DNA from: Rhodobacteraceae bacterium UBA6197
Lineage (GTDB): Bacteria > Pseudomonadota > Alphaproteobacteria > Rhodobacterales > Rhodobacteraceae
Assembly (NCBI GenBank): GCA_002422085.1
Contig: DISZ01000005.1
Span: forward strand, 62,001 to 126,000
Length of the DNA: 64,000 nucleotides
Direction of reading: 5' to 3'
In this document: one piece after another, positions 42,845 to 52,108 of the stretch
How positions within the stretch are numbered: position 1 is the first letter of the stretch
Layout of the letters: every line of letters begins with the position of its first letter
Translations under genes and position numbers: made by a program
Notes under the pieces: generated by a model
Told to the model about the DNA's origin: nothing
Seen by the model: only the letters and a program-made list of their open reading frames with translations
Databases searched by the model: none

Positions 42845-44035
42845 CTACTGTGGCAGGGATTGCGAAAGATACCGCATCATGTTGCCGCCCATGACCTTGG
42901 CAATCACCTCTTCGGACAGGCCCGCGTCCAACAGCGCCTGTGTCAGTGCCGCCAGTTCCGAGACATCGAACGTGGTCTCGACCGCGCCGTCATAGTCTGA
43001 ACCCAGCGAGACGTGATCCTCGCCGACCAGCGCCAGCGCCGCGCTGATTGCAGAGGCGATGCCTTTGGGGGTGGCGTCACAGGTGACATCTTCCCAAAAG
43101 CCGATGCCGATGACTCCGCCCTTGGCAGCAATTGCCTGCATCAGATCGTCGGGGAAATTGCGCTGGGTCTGACAGTGGCTATAGATGCCGCTGTGCGAAA
43201 CGATCGGATGTGCGTCCGGCATCGCGAGAACATCGCGCGCCATTTGCGGTGACGCATGAGCGAGGTCGATGATCATGCTGCGGGCAATCATCTCGGTCAC
43301 CACAGCGCGGCCGAACTCTGTAAGGCCCGCGCCATTGCCGCCCTGCGCTGTTGCCCCCTCGCCATGCAGCGAGCCGCCCAGTTCATTGTCAAAGAAATGC
43401 GTCAGCCCGAGCAGCCGGAATCCTGCGTCATAGAATCGCCCGAGATTGGCCAGGTCACCCTCGAGCGCATGGCCCCCTTCGGCCCCCAGCAACCCTCCGA
43501 TCGTCGTGGCGCCTGCTTGGCGTGCCGCCAGAAGTCGTTCCAGATCGGACCGCTGGCGCAGGATCTGCAATTGTTCGGGGGCGGCTGCGGCCATGGCACT
43601 AAGTCGCGCCGCCTGATCCAGCGCGCGGGCGGCAAGGCTGGTCCAGCTGGCGACCGGGCGTAATTGCGCGATCACCAGCGCGGTGATGTTGTCAGAGGCA
43701 CTCGCCGTGTTGTGTTCGTAATTTTGCCCCTTCGGGCTTTTGGTGACGGTGGTAAAGACCTGCACCGCGACATTGCCGTCGCGCAGGCGCGGCAGGTCAG
43801 TATGGCCATGGCTCGATCGCTTGGTCAGATCGCGATCCCACAACAGCGCATCCGCGTGCCAGTCGCCAATCACCAGCCGCTTGTGAAGCGCTTTTGCCGT
43901 GTCGCTGACCGGCCAGGGTTGATGCGCGACAACGCGGTTTTGTCCGTCTTCCACGATCCCCGGTGCGAACGCAAAAAAACCGCCCGCTGCAAGGATTGCC
44001 ACCCCTGCGATTCCACCCCATATCCTGCGCTTCAT
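42845..44035 (-). CDS. Membrane dipeptidase (peptidase family M19)
   Basis: A 396-residue zinc dipeptidase with an uncleaved signal or N-terminal anchor (IWGGIAGVAILAAGGFFAF, 5-23), so predicted periplasmic and membrane-attached. Metal-ligand signatures are GDWHADAL (His60, Asp62), LTHFFDNELGGS, PIVSHSGIY and SLGSDYDGAVE. It probably cleaves dipeptides, possibly containing D-residues. It is followed by pepF on the same strand after an 80-bp gap going upstream, so the two peptidases may share control. Confidence 0.9.
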   Translation of the reverse strand: MKRRIWGGIAGVAILAAGGFFAFAPGIVEDGQNRVVAHQPWPVSDTAKALHKRLVIGDWHADALLWDRDLTKRSSHGHTDLPRLRDGNVAVQVFTTVTKSPKGQNYEHNTASASDNITALVIAQLRPVASWTSLAARALDQAARLSAMAAAAPEQLQILRQRSDLERLLAARQAGATTIGGLLGAEGGHALEGDLANLGRFYDAGFRLLGLTHFFDNELGGSLHGEGATAQGGNGAGLTEFGRAVVTEMIARSMIIDLAHASPQMARDVLAMPDAHPIVSHSGIYSHCQTQRNFPDDLMQAIAAKGGVIGIGFWEDVTCDATPKGIASAISAALALVGEDHVSLGSDYDGAVETTFDVSELAALTQALLDAGLSEEVIAKVMGGNMMRYLSQSLPQ

Positions 44036-44077
44036 GGATGCTCTCCCTCACCTGCGGTGAAGACTAGCGCGGGGCGC

Positions 44078-44098
44078 GCGCGGCGCAAAGCGCCGCGC
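44078..44098 (-). terminator. Hairpin between pepF and the M19 gene
   Basis: The 9-bp perfect stem GCGCGGCGC-AAA-GCGCCGCGC lies beyond the pepF stop on the minus strand. No T tract follows, so termination is doubtful. Confidence 0.35.
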
Positions 44099-44115
44099 TG
44101 CGATCTGACGCTGCG

Positions 44116-45933
44116 TCAGGACTCCATCGCCTCCAACTCGTCGATCATGCCGGCGATCATGGAAAGGCCCTTGTCCCAGAAGGCCGGGTCGGAAGCATCC
44201 AGCCCGAACGGGGCCAGCAGTTCCTTGTGATGTTTCGAGCCGCCCGCCTTCAGCATGTCGAAATACTTCTGTTCGAAATCGGGCAGGCCGCCTTCATAGG
44301 TGGCGTAAAGCGCGTTCACGAGACCGTCTCCGAAAGCATAGGCATAGACGTAGAAAGGCGAGTGAACAAAATGCGGGATATAGGCCCAGAAGGTCTCATA
44401 GCCGGGCATGAATTCAATCGCGTCGCCCAGCGATTCGGCCTGCACGCTCATCCAGAGGGCGTTGATATCATCGGGGGTCAACTCGCCTTTCGCGCGGGCG
44501 GCGTGGAGCTTGCATTCGAAATCGTAAAAGGCGATCTGACGCACCACGGTGTTGATCATGTCCTCGACCTTGCCAGCCAGAAGGGATTTGCGTTCGGCCG
44601 GGCTTTTGGCCGCGTCCAGCAGGCGACGGAAGGTCAGCATTTCACCAAAGACGCTGGCGGTTTCGGCCAGTGTCAGCGGCGTCGAGGCCAGCAGTTCGCC
44701 TTGGTCGGCGGCCAGAACCTGATGCACGCCATGGCCCAGTTCATGCGCCAGCGTCATCACGTCGCGCGGTTTGCCAAGGTAGTTCAGCATCACATAGGGG
44801 TGCACGGTGGTCACCGTGGGGTGCGCAAAAGCGCCCGGTGCCTTGCCCGGCTTTGCGGCGGCGTCGATCCATCCGCGCGAAAAGAAAGGCTGCGCCAGCC
44901 GCGCCATTTCGGGCGAAAATGCCGAATAGGCCGACAACACCGTTTCGCGGGCTTCCTCCCAGCCGATGACGCGCGCAGAGTCGGTGGGCAAGGGGGCGTT
45001 GCGGTCCCAAACCTGAAGCGTTTCAAGCCCCAGCCATTTGGCCTTCAGCCGGTAATAGCGGTGCGACAGCTTTGGATAGGCGGCAACAACGGCATTGCGC
45101 AAGGCCTCGACGACCTCGGGTTCGACGTGGTTTGACAGGTGGCGGCCGTATTGCGGCGTCGGCATCTTGCGCCAACGGTCCTCGATTTCCTTTTCTTTGG
45201 CCAACGAATTGTGGATCCGGGCGAAAAGCTTGGTATTGGCGGCAAAGACATCCGCCAGGGCGCGGGCGCCAGCCTCGCGGCGATCGCGATCGTGATCGGA
45301 AAGCAGGTTGAGCGTCGACTCAAGGCTCAGCGTTTCACCGGCGACGTCGAATTCCAGACCGGCGGTGGTTTCGTCAAACAGACGGTTCCACGCGGCAGCG
45401 CCGACAACAGACTGATCGTGCAGGAATTTTTCCAGCTCGTCCGAGAGTTGATACGGGCGCATCGCCCGCATCCGGTCAAACACCGGCTTGTAGCGCGCAA
45501 GGCCCGCATCGGCGAACAATGCCAGATAGGCGGCCTCGTCGATGCGGTTGAACTCGAGGCTGAAAAATACCAGCGGCGTGGTGAAATGGGTGATCTTGTC
45601 TTGCGTGTCGGCCAGGAATTTGGCCCGCTCGGCGTCAACGGTGTTTTGGTAATAGCGCAGCCCGGCATAGGACATGATCCGCCCGGCGGCCACGTCGATC
45701 GCCTCATAGCGGTCGATGCAGGTGGCCATTTCGGCGGCGCTCAGCCCGGCCAGCTTGCCGCCGTAATCGGTGGCGAAACTGGCGCAGGCTGTCTCCAGCC
45801 AAGCCATGTCGCGGGTCAGTTCAGGCGCGTCGGGCGCGGTGTAAAGGTCGTTCAGATCCCATTCAGGCAGATCACCAAAGCCCCCGGCATTGGTGGTGGC
45901 GTCAAATACGGGGTGGGGCAGGGGCAGGGTCAT
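44116..45933 (-). CDS. pepF: Oligoendopeptidase F (M3 family)
   Basis: A cytoplasmic zinc metallopeptidase of 605 residues that degrades oligopeptides. The zinc motif HELGH is in LAHELGHGVHQ near residue 400, with the third ligand Glu expected in LAETASVFGEM. The N-terminal helical domain is typical of PepF. The start is the ATG at MTLPLPHPV. It is divergent from the ATP-grasp gene, with 228 bp between starts. Confidence 0.92.
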   Translation of the reverse strand: MTLPLPHPVFDATTNAGGFGDLPEWDLNDLYTAPDAPELTRDMAWLETACASFATDYGGKLAGLSAAEMATCIDRYEAIDVAAGRIMSYAGLRYYQNTVDAERAKFLADTQDKITHFTTPLVFFSLEFNRIDEAAYLALFADAGLARYKPVFDRMRAMRPYQLSDELEKFLHDQSVVGAAAWNRLFDETTAGLEFDVAGETLSLESTLNLLSDHDRDRREAGARALADVFAANTKLFARIHNSLAKEKEIEDRWRKMPTPQYGRHLSNHVEPEVVEALRNAVVAAYPKLSHRYYRLKAKWLGLETLQVWDRNAPLPTDSARVIGWEEARETVLSAYSAFSPEMARLAQPFFSRGWIDAAAKPGKAPGAFAHPTVTTVHPYVMLNYLGKPRDVMTLAHELGHGVHQVLAADQGELLASTPLTLAETASVFGEMLTFRRLLDAAKSPAERKSLLAGKVEDMINTVVRQIAFYDFECKLHAARAKGELTPDDINALWMSVQAESLGDAIEFMPGYETFWAYIPHFVHSPFYVYAYAFGDGLVNALYATYEGGLPDFEQKYFDMLKAGGSKHHKELLAPFGLDASDPAFWDKGLSMIAGMIDELEAMES

Positions 45934-46161
45934 GGCGTCCTCATTCTGATTTGCACAACAAATAGGGGCGGGGTGGGGGCGGGCGCAAGGGCGGCCGGCG
46001 TGTCCGTCGCAAAAGCCGATTGGACAAACGCCTATGATTTAGTCACTTGCCCAAGAAATGGCGCGATCAGCCGGGTGCGCGCCAGATCCTTGACGCTCCG
46101 TGCTTTCCAGATGGGCACCCCTTCCCTAAGGTTTGTTCAAAGGCCAGAGGAATCAACGCGC

Positions 46162-47577
46162 ATGGCGATCCCCTATTTCAACGAAATGTATCAAAACGAC
46201 CAGGTTCGCCCGCTTTATGCGCGGCTTGAGGACTGGACGCGCGCCATGCCCGCCGAATTGCGCCAGATGAAGCAGGCCGAGGCCGAGGCACTGTTTCGCC
46301 GCATCGGCATCACCTTTGCGGTTTACGGCGAGGGCGGTGATCCGGACCGCTTGATCCCCTTCGACATGTTCCCGCGGGTCTTTACCCAGACCGAGTGGCG
46401 CAAGCTCGAGCGGGGCATCAAGCAGCGCGCGCGGGCGCTGAACGCGTTCTTGCTTGATGTCTATGGTCGCGGCGAGATCATCCGCGCGGGCCGTATTCCG
46501 GCGCGGCTGGTCTATCAAAACGAGGCCTACGAGCGTGCCGTGGCCGGTTTCGTGCCGCCGCGCGGTGTCTACAGCCATATCGTCGGCATTGATCTGGTGC
46601 GCACCGGCCCCGAGGATTTCTTTGTGCTCGAGGACAACTGCCGCACGCCCAGCGGGGTCAGCTACATGCTGGAAAACCGCGAAATCATGATGCGGATGTT
46701 CCCGGCGCTGTTTCGGGAAAACCGGATCGAGCCGGTGGATGGCTATCCCGATCTGTTGCGCCGCACGCTGGCCAGTGTGGCCCCGGCAAAATGCGAGGGT
46801 GAACCCACGGTGGTGATTCTGACGCCGGGGCACTTTAACAGCGCCTATTACGAACACAGTTTTCTGGCCGATCTGATGGGCGTTGAACTGGTCGAGGGGG
46901 CGGATCTGTTTGTCGAAGCGGGGTTTGTGTGGATGCGCACCACGCAAGGCCCACGCCGGGTTGATGTGATCTATCGGCGCATTGACGATGCCTTTCTGGA
47001 CCCGTTGTGTTTTCGACCCGACAGCATGTTGGGTATCGCGGGGCTGATGGATGTCTACCGCTCGGGCGGGGTGTCGATCTGTTCTGCGCCCGGTGCGGGG
47101 GTGGCGGACGACAAGGCGATCTATACCTATGTGCCCGAAATGATCCGGTTTTATCTGGGCGAAGAGCCGGTGCTGCAAAACGTGCCGACTTGGCAGTGCG
47201 GCAAGTCTGACGATCTGAAGTATGTGCTGGAAAACATGACCGAACTGGTGGTGAAAGAGGTCCACGGCTCGGGCGGCTATGGCATGCTTGTGGGGCCGCG
47301 CGCGACCAAGGCCGAGATTGCAGCCTTCCGCGACCGCGTGGCGGCCAAGCCCGGCAACTATATTGCGCAGCCGACGTTGGCGCTATCGACGACGCCGACT
47401 TTCGTCGAGCAGGGCATCGCGCCGCGGCATGTGGATCTGCGGCCCTATTGTCTGGTTGGCGAGCGGATCGAACTGGTGCCCGGCGGCTTGACGCGCGTCG
47501 CGCTGACCGAGGGCAGCCTGGTGGTGAACTCGTCTCAGGGTGGCGGTGTCAAAGACACCTGGGTTCTGGCGGAGTAA
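46162..47577 (+). CDS. Circularly permuted ATP-grasp type 2 ligase
   Basis: A 471-residue member of the circularly permuted ATP-grasp type 2 family, predicted to form amide bonds using ATP; substrate unknown. Characteristic stretches are YNEMYQNDQVRPLYARLEDW-like MAIPYFNEMYQND at the N-terminus, FVLEDNCRTPSGVSYMLENR in the middle, VVKEVHGSGGYGMLVGP near 365 and IAQPTLALSTTPTF near 400. The start has AGAGGAA upstream. It begins a four-gene plus-strand cluster with an alpha-E protein, a transglutaminase and Anbu. Confidence 0.9.
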   Translation: MAIPYFNEMYQNDQVRPLYARLEDWTRAMPAELRQMKQAEAEALFRRIGITFAVYGEGGDPDRLIPFDMFPRVFTQTEWRKLERGIKQRARALNAFLLDVYGRGEIIRAGRIPARLVYQNEAYERAVAGFVPPRGVYSHIVGIDLVRTGPEDFFVLEDNCRTPSGVSYMLENREIMMRMFPALFRENRIEPVDGYPDLLRRTLASVAPAKCEGEPTVVILTPGHFNSAYYEHSFLADLMGVELVEGADLFVEAGFVWMRTTQGPRRVDVIYRRIDDAFLDPLCFRPDSMLGIAGLMDVYRSGGVSICSAPGAGVADDKAIYTYVPEMIRFYLGEEPVLQNVPTWQCGKSDDLKYVLENMTELVVKEVHGSGGYGMLVGPRATKAEIAAFRDRVAAKPGNYIAQPTLALSTTPTFVEQGIAPRHVDLRPYCLVGERIELVPGGLTRVALTEGSLVVNSSQGGGVKDTWVLAE

Positions 47578-47582
47578 CGGAT

Positions 47583-48536
47583 ATGTTAAGCCGGACGGCG
47601 GATAATCTTTTCTGGATCGCGCGCTACATGGAGCGCGCCGAAACCATGGCGCGGTTGCTGGAGGTGGGCGCGCGGATCGCGCTGATGCCGTCGGCGGGGG
47701 ATGGCTACCGCAACGAATGGGACAGCTTGTTGCGCGCCTCGGGCACGGCGGCCGGATTTGCGGCAAAATATGGCGACCCGGTGCAACGCAACATTGAAAG
47801 CTATCTGTTCTTTGACCGCGACAACCCCTCGTCCGTGGCCTCTTGCATTGAACAGGCGCGCGAAAACGGGCGCATCGTTCGCACCGCCCTGACGACCCAA
47901 GTGTGGGATGCGCTCAGCACGGCGTCTCAGGAACTACGTCAGCTTGAGCGGTGCGAGAGGTCCAGTCTGGAGCTTTCGCAGCTGACTGAATGGACCATGC
48001 GGCAGACCGCGATGGTGCGCGGCGCGATCGACACGACGCAGTTGCGCAACGATGGTTACGATTTTCTCGGCCTTGGCTATGCCTTGGAACGCGCTGACAA
48101 TACCGCCCGTCTGTTGGACGTGAAATACTATGTGCTGCTGCCGCGGGTAGAATTCATCGGCTCGGGGTTGGACAATTATCAATGGCAAACGCTGCTGCGC
48201 GCGCTGTCGGCACACCGGGCGTTTCACTGGGCCTATGGGGGTGACATCACCGCAGGCAAGATCGCGCATTTTCTGGTGCTCAACCCACAATGCCCGCGTT
48301 CGCTTTTGACTGCGATCGGCGCGGCGATGGGGCATCTGGATCGCCTGTCGCGTGGCTATGGCCATTCGACCGAGGCGCAGGCTCGGGCCCGCGTCATTCT
48401 GGGCGAATTGGGGGAACTGGCGGTGGAGGATGTGTTTGACGAAGGGCTTCATGAATTTCTGACGCGCTTTATCCGCGAAGTGGGGGATTTGTCGGGCCTC
48501 GTGCAGGGCGCCTATCTCAGCGGAGAAGCACGATGA
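47583..48536 (+). CDS. Alpha-E domain protein
   Basis: A 317-residue helical protein of the alpha-E (DUF403) family. The N-terminal MLSRTADNLFWIARYMERAE and the internal NTARLLDVKYYVLLP are diagnostic. Function is unknown; the family is almost always found with the ATP-grasp ligase and transglutaminase. The start lies 5 bp after the upstream stop, and its end overlaps the next gene by 4 bp. Confidence 0.9.
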   Translation: MLSRTADNLFWIARYMERAETMARLLEVGARIALMPSAGDGYRNEWDSLLRASGTAAGFAAKYGDPVQRNIESYLFFDRDNPSSVASCIEQARENGRIVRTALTTQVWDALSTASQELRQLERCERSSLELSQLTEWTMRQTAMVRGAIDTTQLRNDGYDFLGLGYALERADNTARLLDVKYYVLLPRVEFIGSGLDNYQWQTLLRALSAHRAFHWAYGGDITAGKIAHFLVLNPQCPRSLLTAIGAAMGHLDRLSRGYGHSTEAQARARVILGELGELAVEDVFDEGLHEFLTRFIREVGDLSGLVQGAYLSGEAR

Positions 48537-49345
48537 TCGTGACCGTAAATCATACCACGACCTACCATTACGACGCGGTGATGCGGGGGGCTGTGCAGAG
48601 CCTGCGGCTGTTTCCGTCGCAATTCGACGGGCAAAAGACGCTGGAATGGTCAGTCGAGGTGGCAAATGGCATCCGCGGGGGGGCGTTTCGCGATGGTGCC
48701 GGCGACCGGGTCGAAGGCTGGTCGGTGCGTGGGCCGCTGAGCGAGGTGTCGGTCATCGTGTCGGGCCGGGTCGAAACCAAAGACCTGACCGGAGTGCTGC
48801 GCGGCCACCGCGAAATCGTCGTCCCCGAGGCCTATCTGCGCGAAACCACCCCGACGCGTGCCAATGTGGCGCTTGCGGATCTGGCGCGTTCGGCGGCGGC
48901 GGGCGGGGGCAATGCGCTTGAGCGCGCGCACCGATTGTCCGAGGCGATCGCGGGCGCAATCGTCTATCGCCCCGGCGTCACCCATGCCCATACGACCGCC
49001 GCAGAGGCGCTAGAGCTGGGCGAAGGCGTGTGTCAGGATCACGCCCATGCGCTGATTGCTTGTGCGCGGGTGCTGGATTTGCCGGCGCGCTATATCTCGG
49101 GCTATCTCTATGCCACCGAAGACGGCTCGATGCATGAAGCCGCCCATGCCTGGGCCGAGATCTTTGTCGAGGGGCTGGGCTGGGTCGGATTTGACGCCGC
49201 CAATACGTGCTGCTCTGATGAGCGCTATATCCGGCTTGGCTCGGGGTTTGATGCACAAGATGCCGCACCGATCCGGGGGATTGCGCAGGGCATCGGAGCG
49301 GAAACGATGGATGTCACGGTTGCTCTTGGTGCGACGCAGCAATAG
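48533..49345 (+). CDS. Transglutaminase-like cysteine peptidase family protein
   Basis: A 270-residue protein with the N-terminal bacterial transglutaminase-associated domain (VTVNHTTTYHYDAVMRG) and a transglutaminase core. The catalytic Cys is in LGEGVCQDHAHALIACAR (near 166), His in HEAAHAWAEIFVEGLGWVGF-like MHEAAHAW and Asp in GFDAAN. It could act as a peptidase, amidase or cross-linking enzyme. No signal peptide is seen. The ATG overlaps the alpha-E stop. Confidence 0.9.
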   Translation: MIVTVNHTTTYHYDAVMRGAVQSLRLFPSQFDGQKTLEWSVEVANGIRGGAFRDGAGDRVEGWSVRGPLSEVSVIVSGRVETKDLTGVLRGHREIVVPEAYLRETTPTRANVALADLARSAAAGGGNALERAHRLSEAIAGAIVYRPGVTHAHTTAAEALELGEGVCQDHAHALIACARVLDLPARYISGYLYATEDGSMHEAAHAWAEIFVEGLGWVGFDAANTCCSDERYIRLGSGFDAQDAAPIRGIAQGIGAETMDVTVALGATQQ

Positions 49346-49377
49346 GCTCGGGCGTTCGCTGCATGAAGGGGCGCCAG

Positions 49378-50109
49378 ATGACCTATTGCGTTGGTCTGTT
49401 GTTGAATGACGGTATGGTGCTTTTGTCCGATACCCGAACCAATGCGGGATTGGACAATATTGCCATTTACCGCAAGATGTTCGTCTTTGAAGAACCGGGC
49501 GAACGCGTCATCGCCATCTTGACCGCCGGAAGCCTGTCGGTCACCCAGACCACCATCGCACGGTTGCGCGAAGAGATCGAAAACCCCGAGGCCGGGCCGG
49601 AAAGCTCGATCCTGCTGGCGCCGACGATGCTGAAAGTGGCTGAGGTGATCGGCGAGACGCTGTGTTCGGTGCGGCAGGATATCGAAGGCAAGATGAATGC
49701 CGCCAAAGTGTCGGCCACCGCCTCGATGATCGTGGCGGGGCAGCGCATCGGCGGCGAGATGCGGATGTTTCTGATCTATCCCGAGGGCAATTTCATCGAG
49801 GCGACCGAGGATACGCCCTTCCTGCAAATTGGTGAACATAAATACGGTAAACCGATTCTGGACCGGGTGGTGACGCCCGCGACCTCAATCAAGGATGCAC
49901 AAAAGGCGGTATTGCTGTCGATGGATTCGACCCTGCGATCCAATCTTTCGGTAGGGATGCCGCTGGATCTGGCGGTGATTTTGCGCGACGATTGCAAGCT
50001 GACCAGTCGGCGCCGCATCGAGGCCGGAGATGCGGCGTTTGCCGCGATGAGCGAGGCCTGGTCGATGGCGCTGCGCGACGGGTTTTCGCAGATCACGCTT
50101 GAAGCCTGA
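49378..50109 (+). CDS. Anbu-type proteasome-like peptidase
   Basis: A 243-residue Ntn-hydrolase of the Anbu (ancestral beta subunit) family. After Met removal the N-terminal residue would be Thr1, followed by Asp17 in LLSDTRTNAG and Lys32, in the positions of the proteasome catalytic triad. The start at 49378 (MTYCVGLL) is favoured over ATG 49363 because it exposes that Thr and follows GAAGGGG. The family forms ring or helical assemblies in the cytoplasm; its natural substrate is unknown. It is the last gene of the four-gene cluster, 32 bp after the transglutaminase. Confidence 0.9.
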   Translation: MTYCVGLLLNDGMVLLSDTRTNAGLDNIAIYRKMFVFEEPGERVIAILTAGSLSVTQTTIARLREEIENPEAGPESSILLAPTMLKVAEVIGETLCSVRQDIEGKMNAAKVSATASMIVAGQRIGGEMRMFLIYPEGNFIEATEDTPFLQIGEHKYGKPILDRVVTPATSIKDAQKAVLLSMDSTLRSNLSVGMPLDLAVILRDDCKLTSRRRIEAGDAAFAAMSEAWSMALRDGFSQITLEA

Positions 50110-50131
50110 TGGTGGCGCGGCTGGGGCGGTA

Positions 50132-50166
50132 GAAGCCTCCGGCGGGGATACTTTCACAAAGCTGAA
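50132..50166 (+). repeat. Intergenic repeat copy d (GGAGTATTT family)
   Basis: GAAGCCTCCGGCGGGGATAC followed by TTTCACAAAGCTGAA matches one half of the inverted pair at 37964-38038. It lies between the convergent Anbu and hydrolase genes. Confidence 0.55.
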
Positions 50167-50240
50167 ATGCCAAGCCTATCTTGGGGCCGGCGCGATGGCT
50201 GCCTGCCGCGTCTTTGGGCAAGAGGGCGGATCGACCGGGG

Positions 50241-51188
50241 CTAGAGGCCGTGCGCGTCGAAAAGAGCCGTGGCGGCATCATAGAACCGGGCGCGAGTCGC
50301 GGCGGTTTCCATCATCACCTCGTGTTCGGCGCCGGGCATCATGGCCAGTTGGCCGCCGGTCCAATTGGCCATTCGGGCACGAACCGCCGTGGCGTCGACG
50401 ATGCGTTCGCGGGTGCCCAAGGCCGTATGGCAGGGCACCGCGGGCGAGGGCAGGGCGGCGAGGCTGGCACATTCGTCCAGCGCTTGTGATAGCCACTGCA
50501 GCGACGGGCCCGACAGGGCCAGCGCCGGTTCGCGGGCCAATTGCTCCAGCATGAAGGCCCACATGGTCGGGTCGGTGGTCAGTTTGTTCACCGCAAAGGC
50601 GTCTTTGTAGACATAGGTCGTTTCATCGGTGCCGAGGGCGTAGGTCAGCGCGAAGGGGCCATTGGCCAGACCCCGCGCGAATGTCGCGATCACCGGGCGC
50701 AGCAAAAGAGGCACCCGAATACCCCACATGGGCGCCGAAAAGGCGGCGGCCTTGATTTGCGCGCCTCTGTTCAGGGCGCGCAAGCCGATGCAGCCCCCCA
50801 TCGAATGGCCCAGCATGAAGAACGGGCGCGGCAGTTCCAGTTGCTCGGCTGCGGCAACAACGGCGTCGAAATCAAGCTGATAGTCTGAAAACTGCGCCAC
50901 ATGTCCCTTGACAGGATCGGGGACAAGCCGGTCGGCCAAGCCCTGACCGCGCCAGTCAACAGCCAGCATCGCATAGCCGCGTGCGGCCATTTCACCCGCT
51001 GCGGGGCCATATTTCTCGATGTATTCGGTGCGGCCGGGCAACAGCAGAACCGTTCCCTTTTGCGCGCCCAATGGTCCCTGAGTCCATGCCGCCATGCGCA
51101 GGCGCACCCCATCCTGGGTGCGCAGCCAGAAGGCGCGCCCACCGGCGGGCGCGCGGGCGATATGGTCATGCAGGGGCGCGGTATCCAT
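50241..51188 (-). CDS. Alpha/beta hydrolase, lysophospholipase-like
   Basis: A 315-residue serine hydrolase of the PldB/monoglyceride-lipase type. Visible motifs are VLLLPGRTEYIEKYG (oxyanion region), the elbow GHSMGG near residue 127, and the C-terminal GAEHEVMME with the catalytic His. There is no signal peptide. The ATG overlaps the SCP2 stop by one base (TGATG), so the two are probably coupled, suggesting lipid metabolism. The exact lipid substrate is not known. Confidence 0.86.
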   Translation of the reverse strand: MDTAPLHDHIARAPAGGRAFWLRTQDGVRLRMAAWTQGPLGAQKGTVLLLPGRTEYIEKYGPAAGEMAARGYAMLAVDWRGQGLADRLVPDPVKGHVAQFSDYQLDFDAVVAAAEQLELPRPFFMLGHSMGGCIGLRALNRGAQIKAAAFSAPMWGIRVPLLLRPVIATFARGLANGPFALTYALGTDETTYVYKDAFAVNKLTTDPTMWAFMLEQLAREPALALSGPSLQWLSQALDECASLAALPSPAVPCHTALGTRERIVDATAVRARMANWTGGQLAMMPGAEHEVMMETAATRARFYDAATALFDAHGL

Positions 51189-51475
51189 CAAGACAGAGCA
51201 GACCCCAACTGCATGGCCAACCCCATCGAGCCGTCGATCTTCAGTTTGCCGGTCATGAACGCCATCGTCGGGTTGACGTCCCCCGACAGGATGCCCTTGA
51301 AGGTTTCGGCATTGGCGATCAACGTCACCTCGGCCTCTTCATCACCTTCCCGTACGCCATCGGCATCCGCCATGATCGAGCCTTCATCGGTAATCACGAA
51401 TTTCGCTGTCGCCGAAAACCCGTCTTTCAGCTTTTCGCTGAGGGCGGCCACGGCCGCATCGATAACGTCGCTCAT
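51188..51475 (-). CDS. SCP2 sterol-binding domain protein
   Basis: A 95-residue single SCP2 domain, a lipid- or acyl-CoA-binding fold. Conserved parts are LSEKLKDGFSATAKFVI, EAEVTLIANAETFKGILSG and AFMTGKLKIDGSMGLAMQLG. The start MSDVIDAA has GGAGGAA just upstream; a longer frame exists but overlaps the divergent TPR gene control region. It is the first gene of a unit with the lysophospholipase-like hydrolase. Confidence 0.88.
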   Translation of the reverse strand: MSDVIDAAVAALSEKLKDGFSATAKFVITDEGSIMADADGVREGDEEAEVTLIANAETFKGILSGDVNPTMAFMTGKLKIDGSMGLAMQLGSALS

Positions 51476-51538
51476 CAGTTCCTCCGATTGTGAATGCCGG
51501 GCTCTCGCTTTCTCCGACACTTGAGTTACAACTTAGTT

Positions 51539-52099
51539 ATGCGCGTCAGATCAGCCCATCACAATTGTATCGTTGCGGCACTTTGTGCCGTATTTTTCCT
51601 GTCTGGCGGGCTGCGTGCCGAAACCGCCGGGCTTGATGCATACTTTGCCGAGCTGGCGGACCCGGATTTTGCCGGCTGGCAGCGGGCCGAATCCGATATC
51701 CGGCGGGCCTGGTCGCGGTCTGGCTCGCCGGCGATGGATCTTTTGCTCAAACGGGGCGAGGCGGCGCTGGATGAGGGGGATCCGGTTCTCGCGATCGAGC
51801 ATCTGACCGCGCTGACCGATCATGCCCCCGATTTCGCCGAAGGCTGGAATGCCCGTGCCACGGCCTATTTCTCGCACGGGGACTATGGCCCCGCCCTGAC
51901 GGATATCGCCCGCACTCTGGAACTGGAGCCGCGTCATTGGGGCGCGCTGGCCGGACTGGGCACCATCCTTGAGGAAATGGGCGACCAACAGCGCGCGTTG
52001 ACGGCGTTTCGGGCTTCGTTCGCCTTGCATCCGCATCAGCAGGATGTGAAAGACGCCATCGAGCGGCTGGAACACGGGCTTTCGGGCACCAGCCTTTAG
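51539..52099 (+). CDS. TPR-repeat protein, exported
   Basis: A 186-residue protein with a probable signal peptide (hydrophobic CIVAALCAVFFLSGGLRA, about 10-27) and tetratricopeptide repeats: ALDEGDPVLAIEHLTAL, then WNARATAYFSHGDYGPALTDIARTLEL and LAGLGTILEEMGDQQRALTAF. It is likely periplasmic and a protein-interaction scaffold. ATG 51539 is chosen because it starts at the signal peptide. The Suv3-like helicase gene follows after 9 bp. Confidence 0.82.
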   Translation: MRVRSAHHNCIVAALCAVFFLSGGLRAETAGLDAYFAELADPDFAGWQRAESDIRRAWSRSGSPAMDLLLKRGEAALDEGDPVLAIEHLTALTDHAPDFAEGWNARATAYFSHGDYGPALTDIARTLELEPRHWGALAGLGTILEEMGDQQRALTAFRASFALHPHQQDVKDAIERLEHGLSGTSL

Positions 52100-52108
52100 G
52101 GAGACCCA

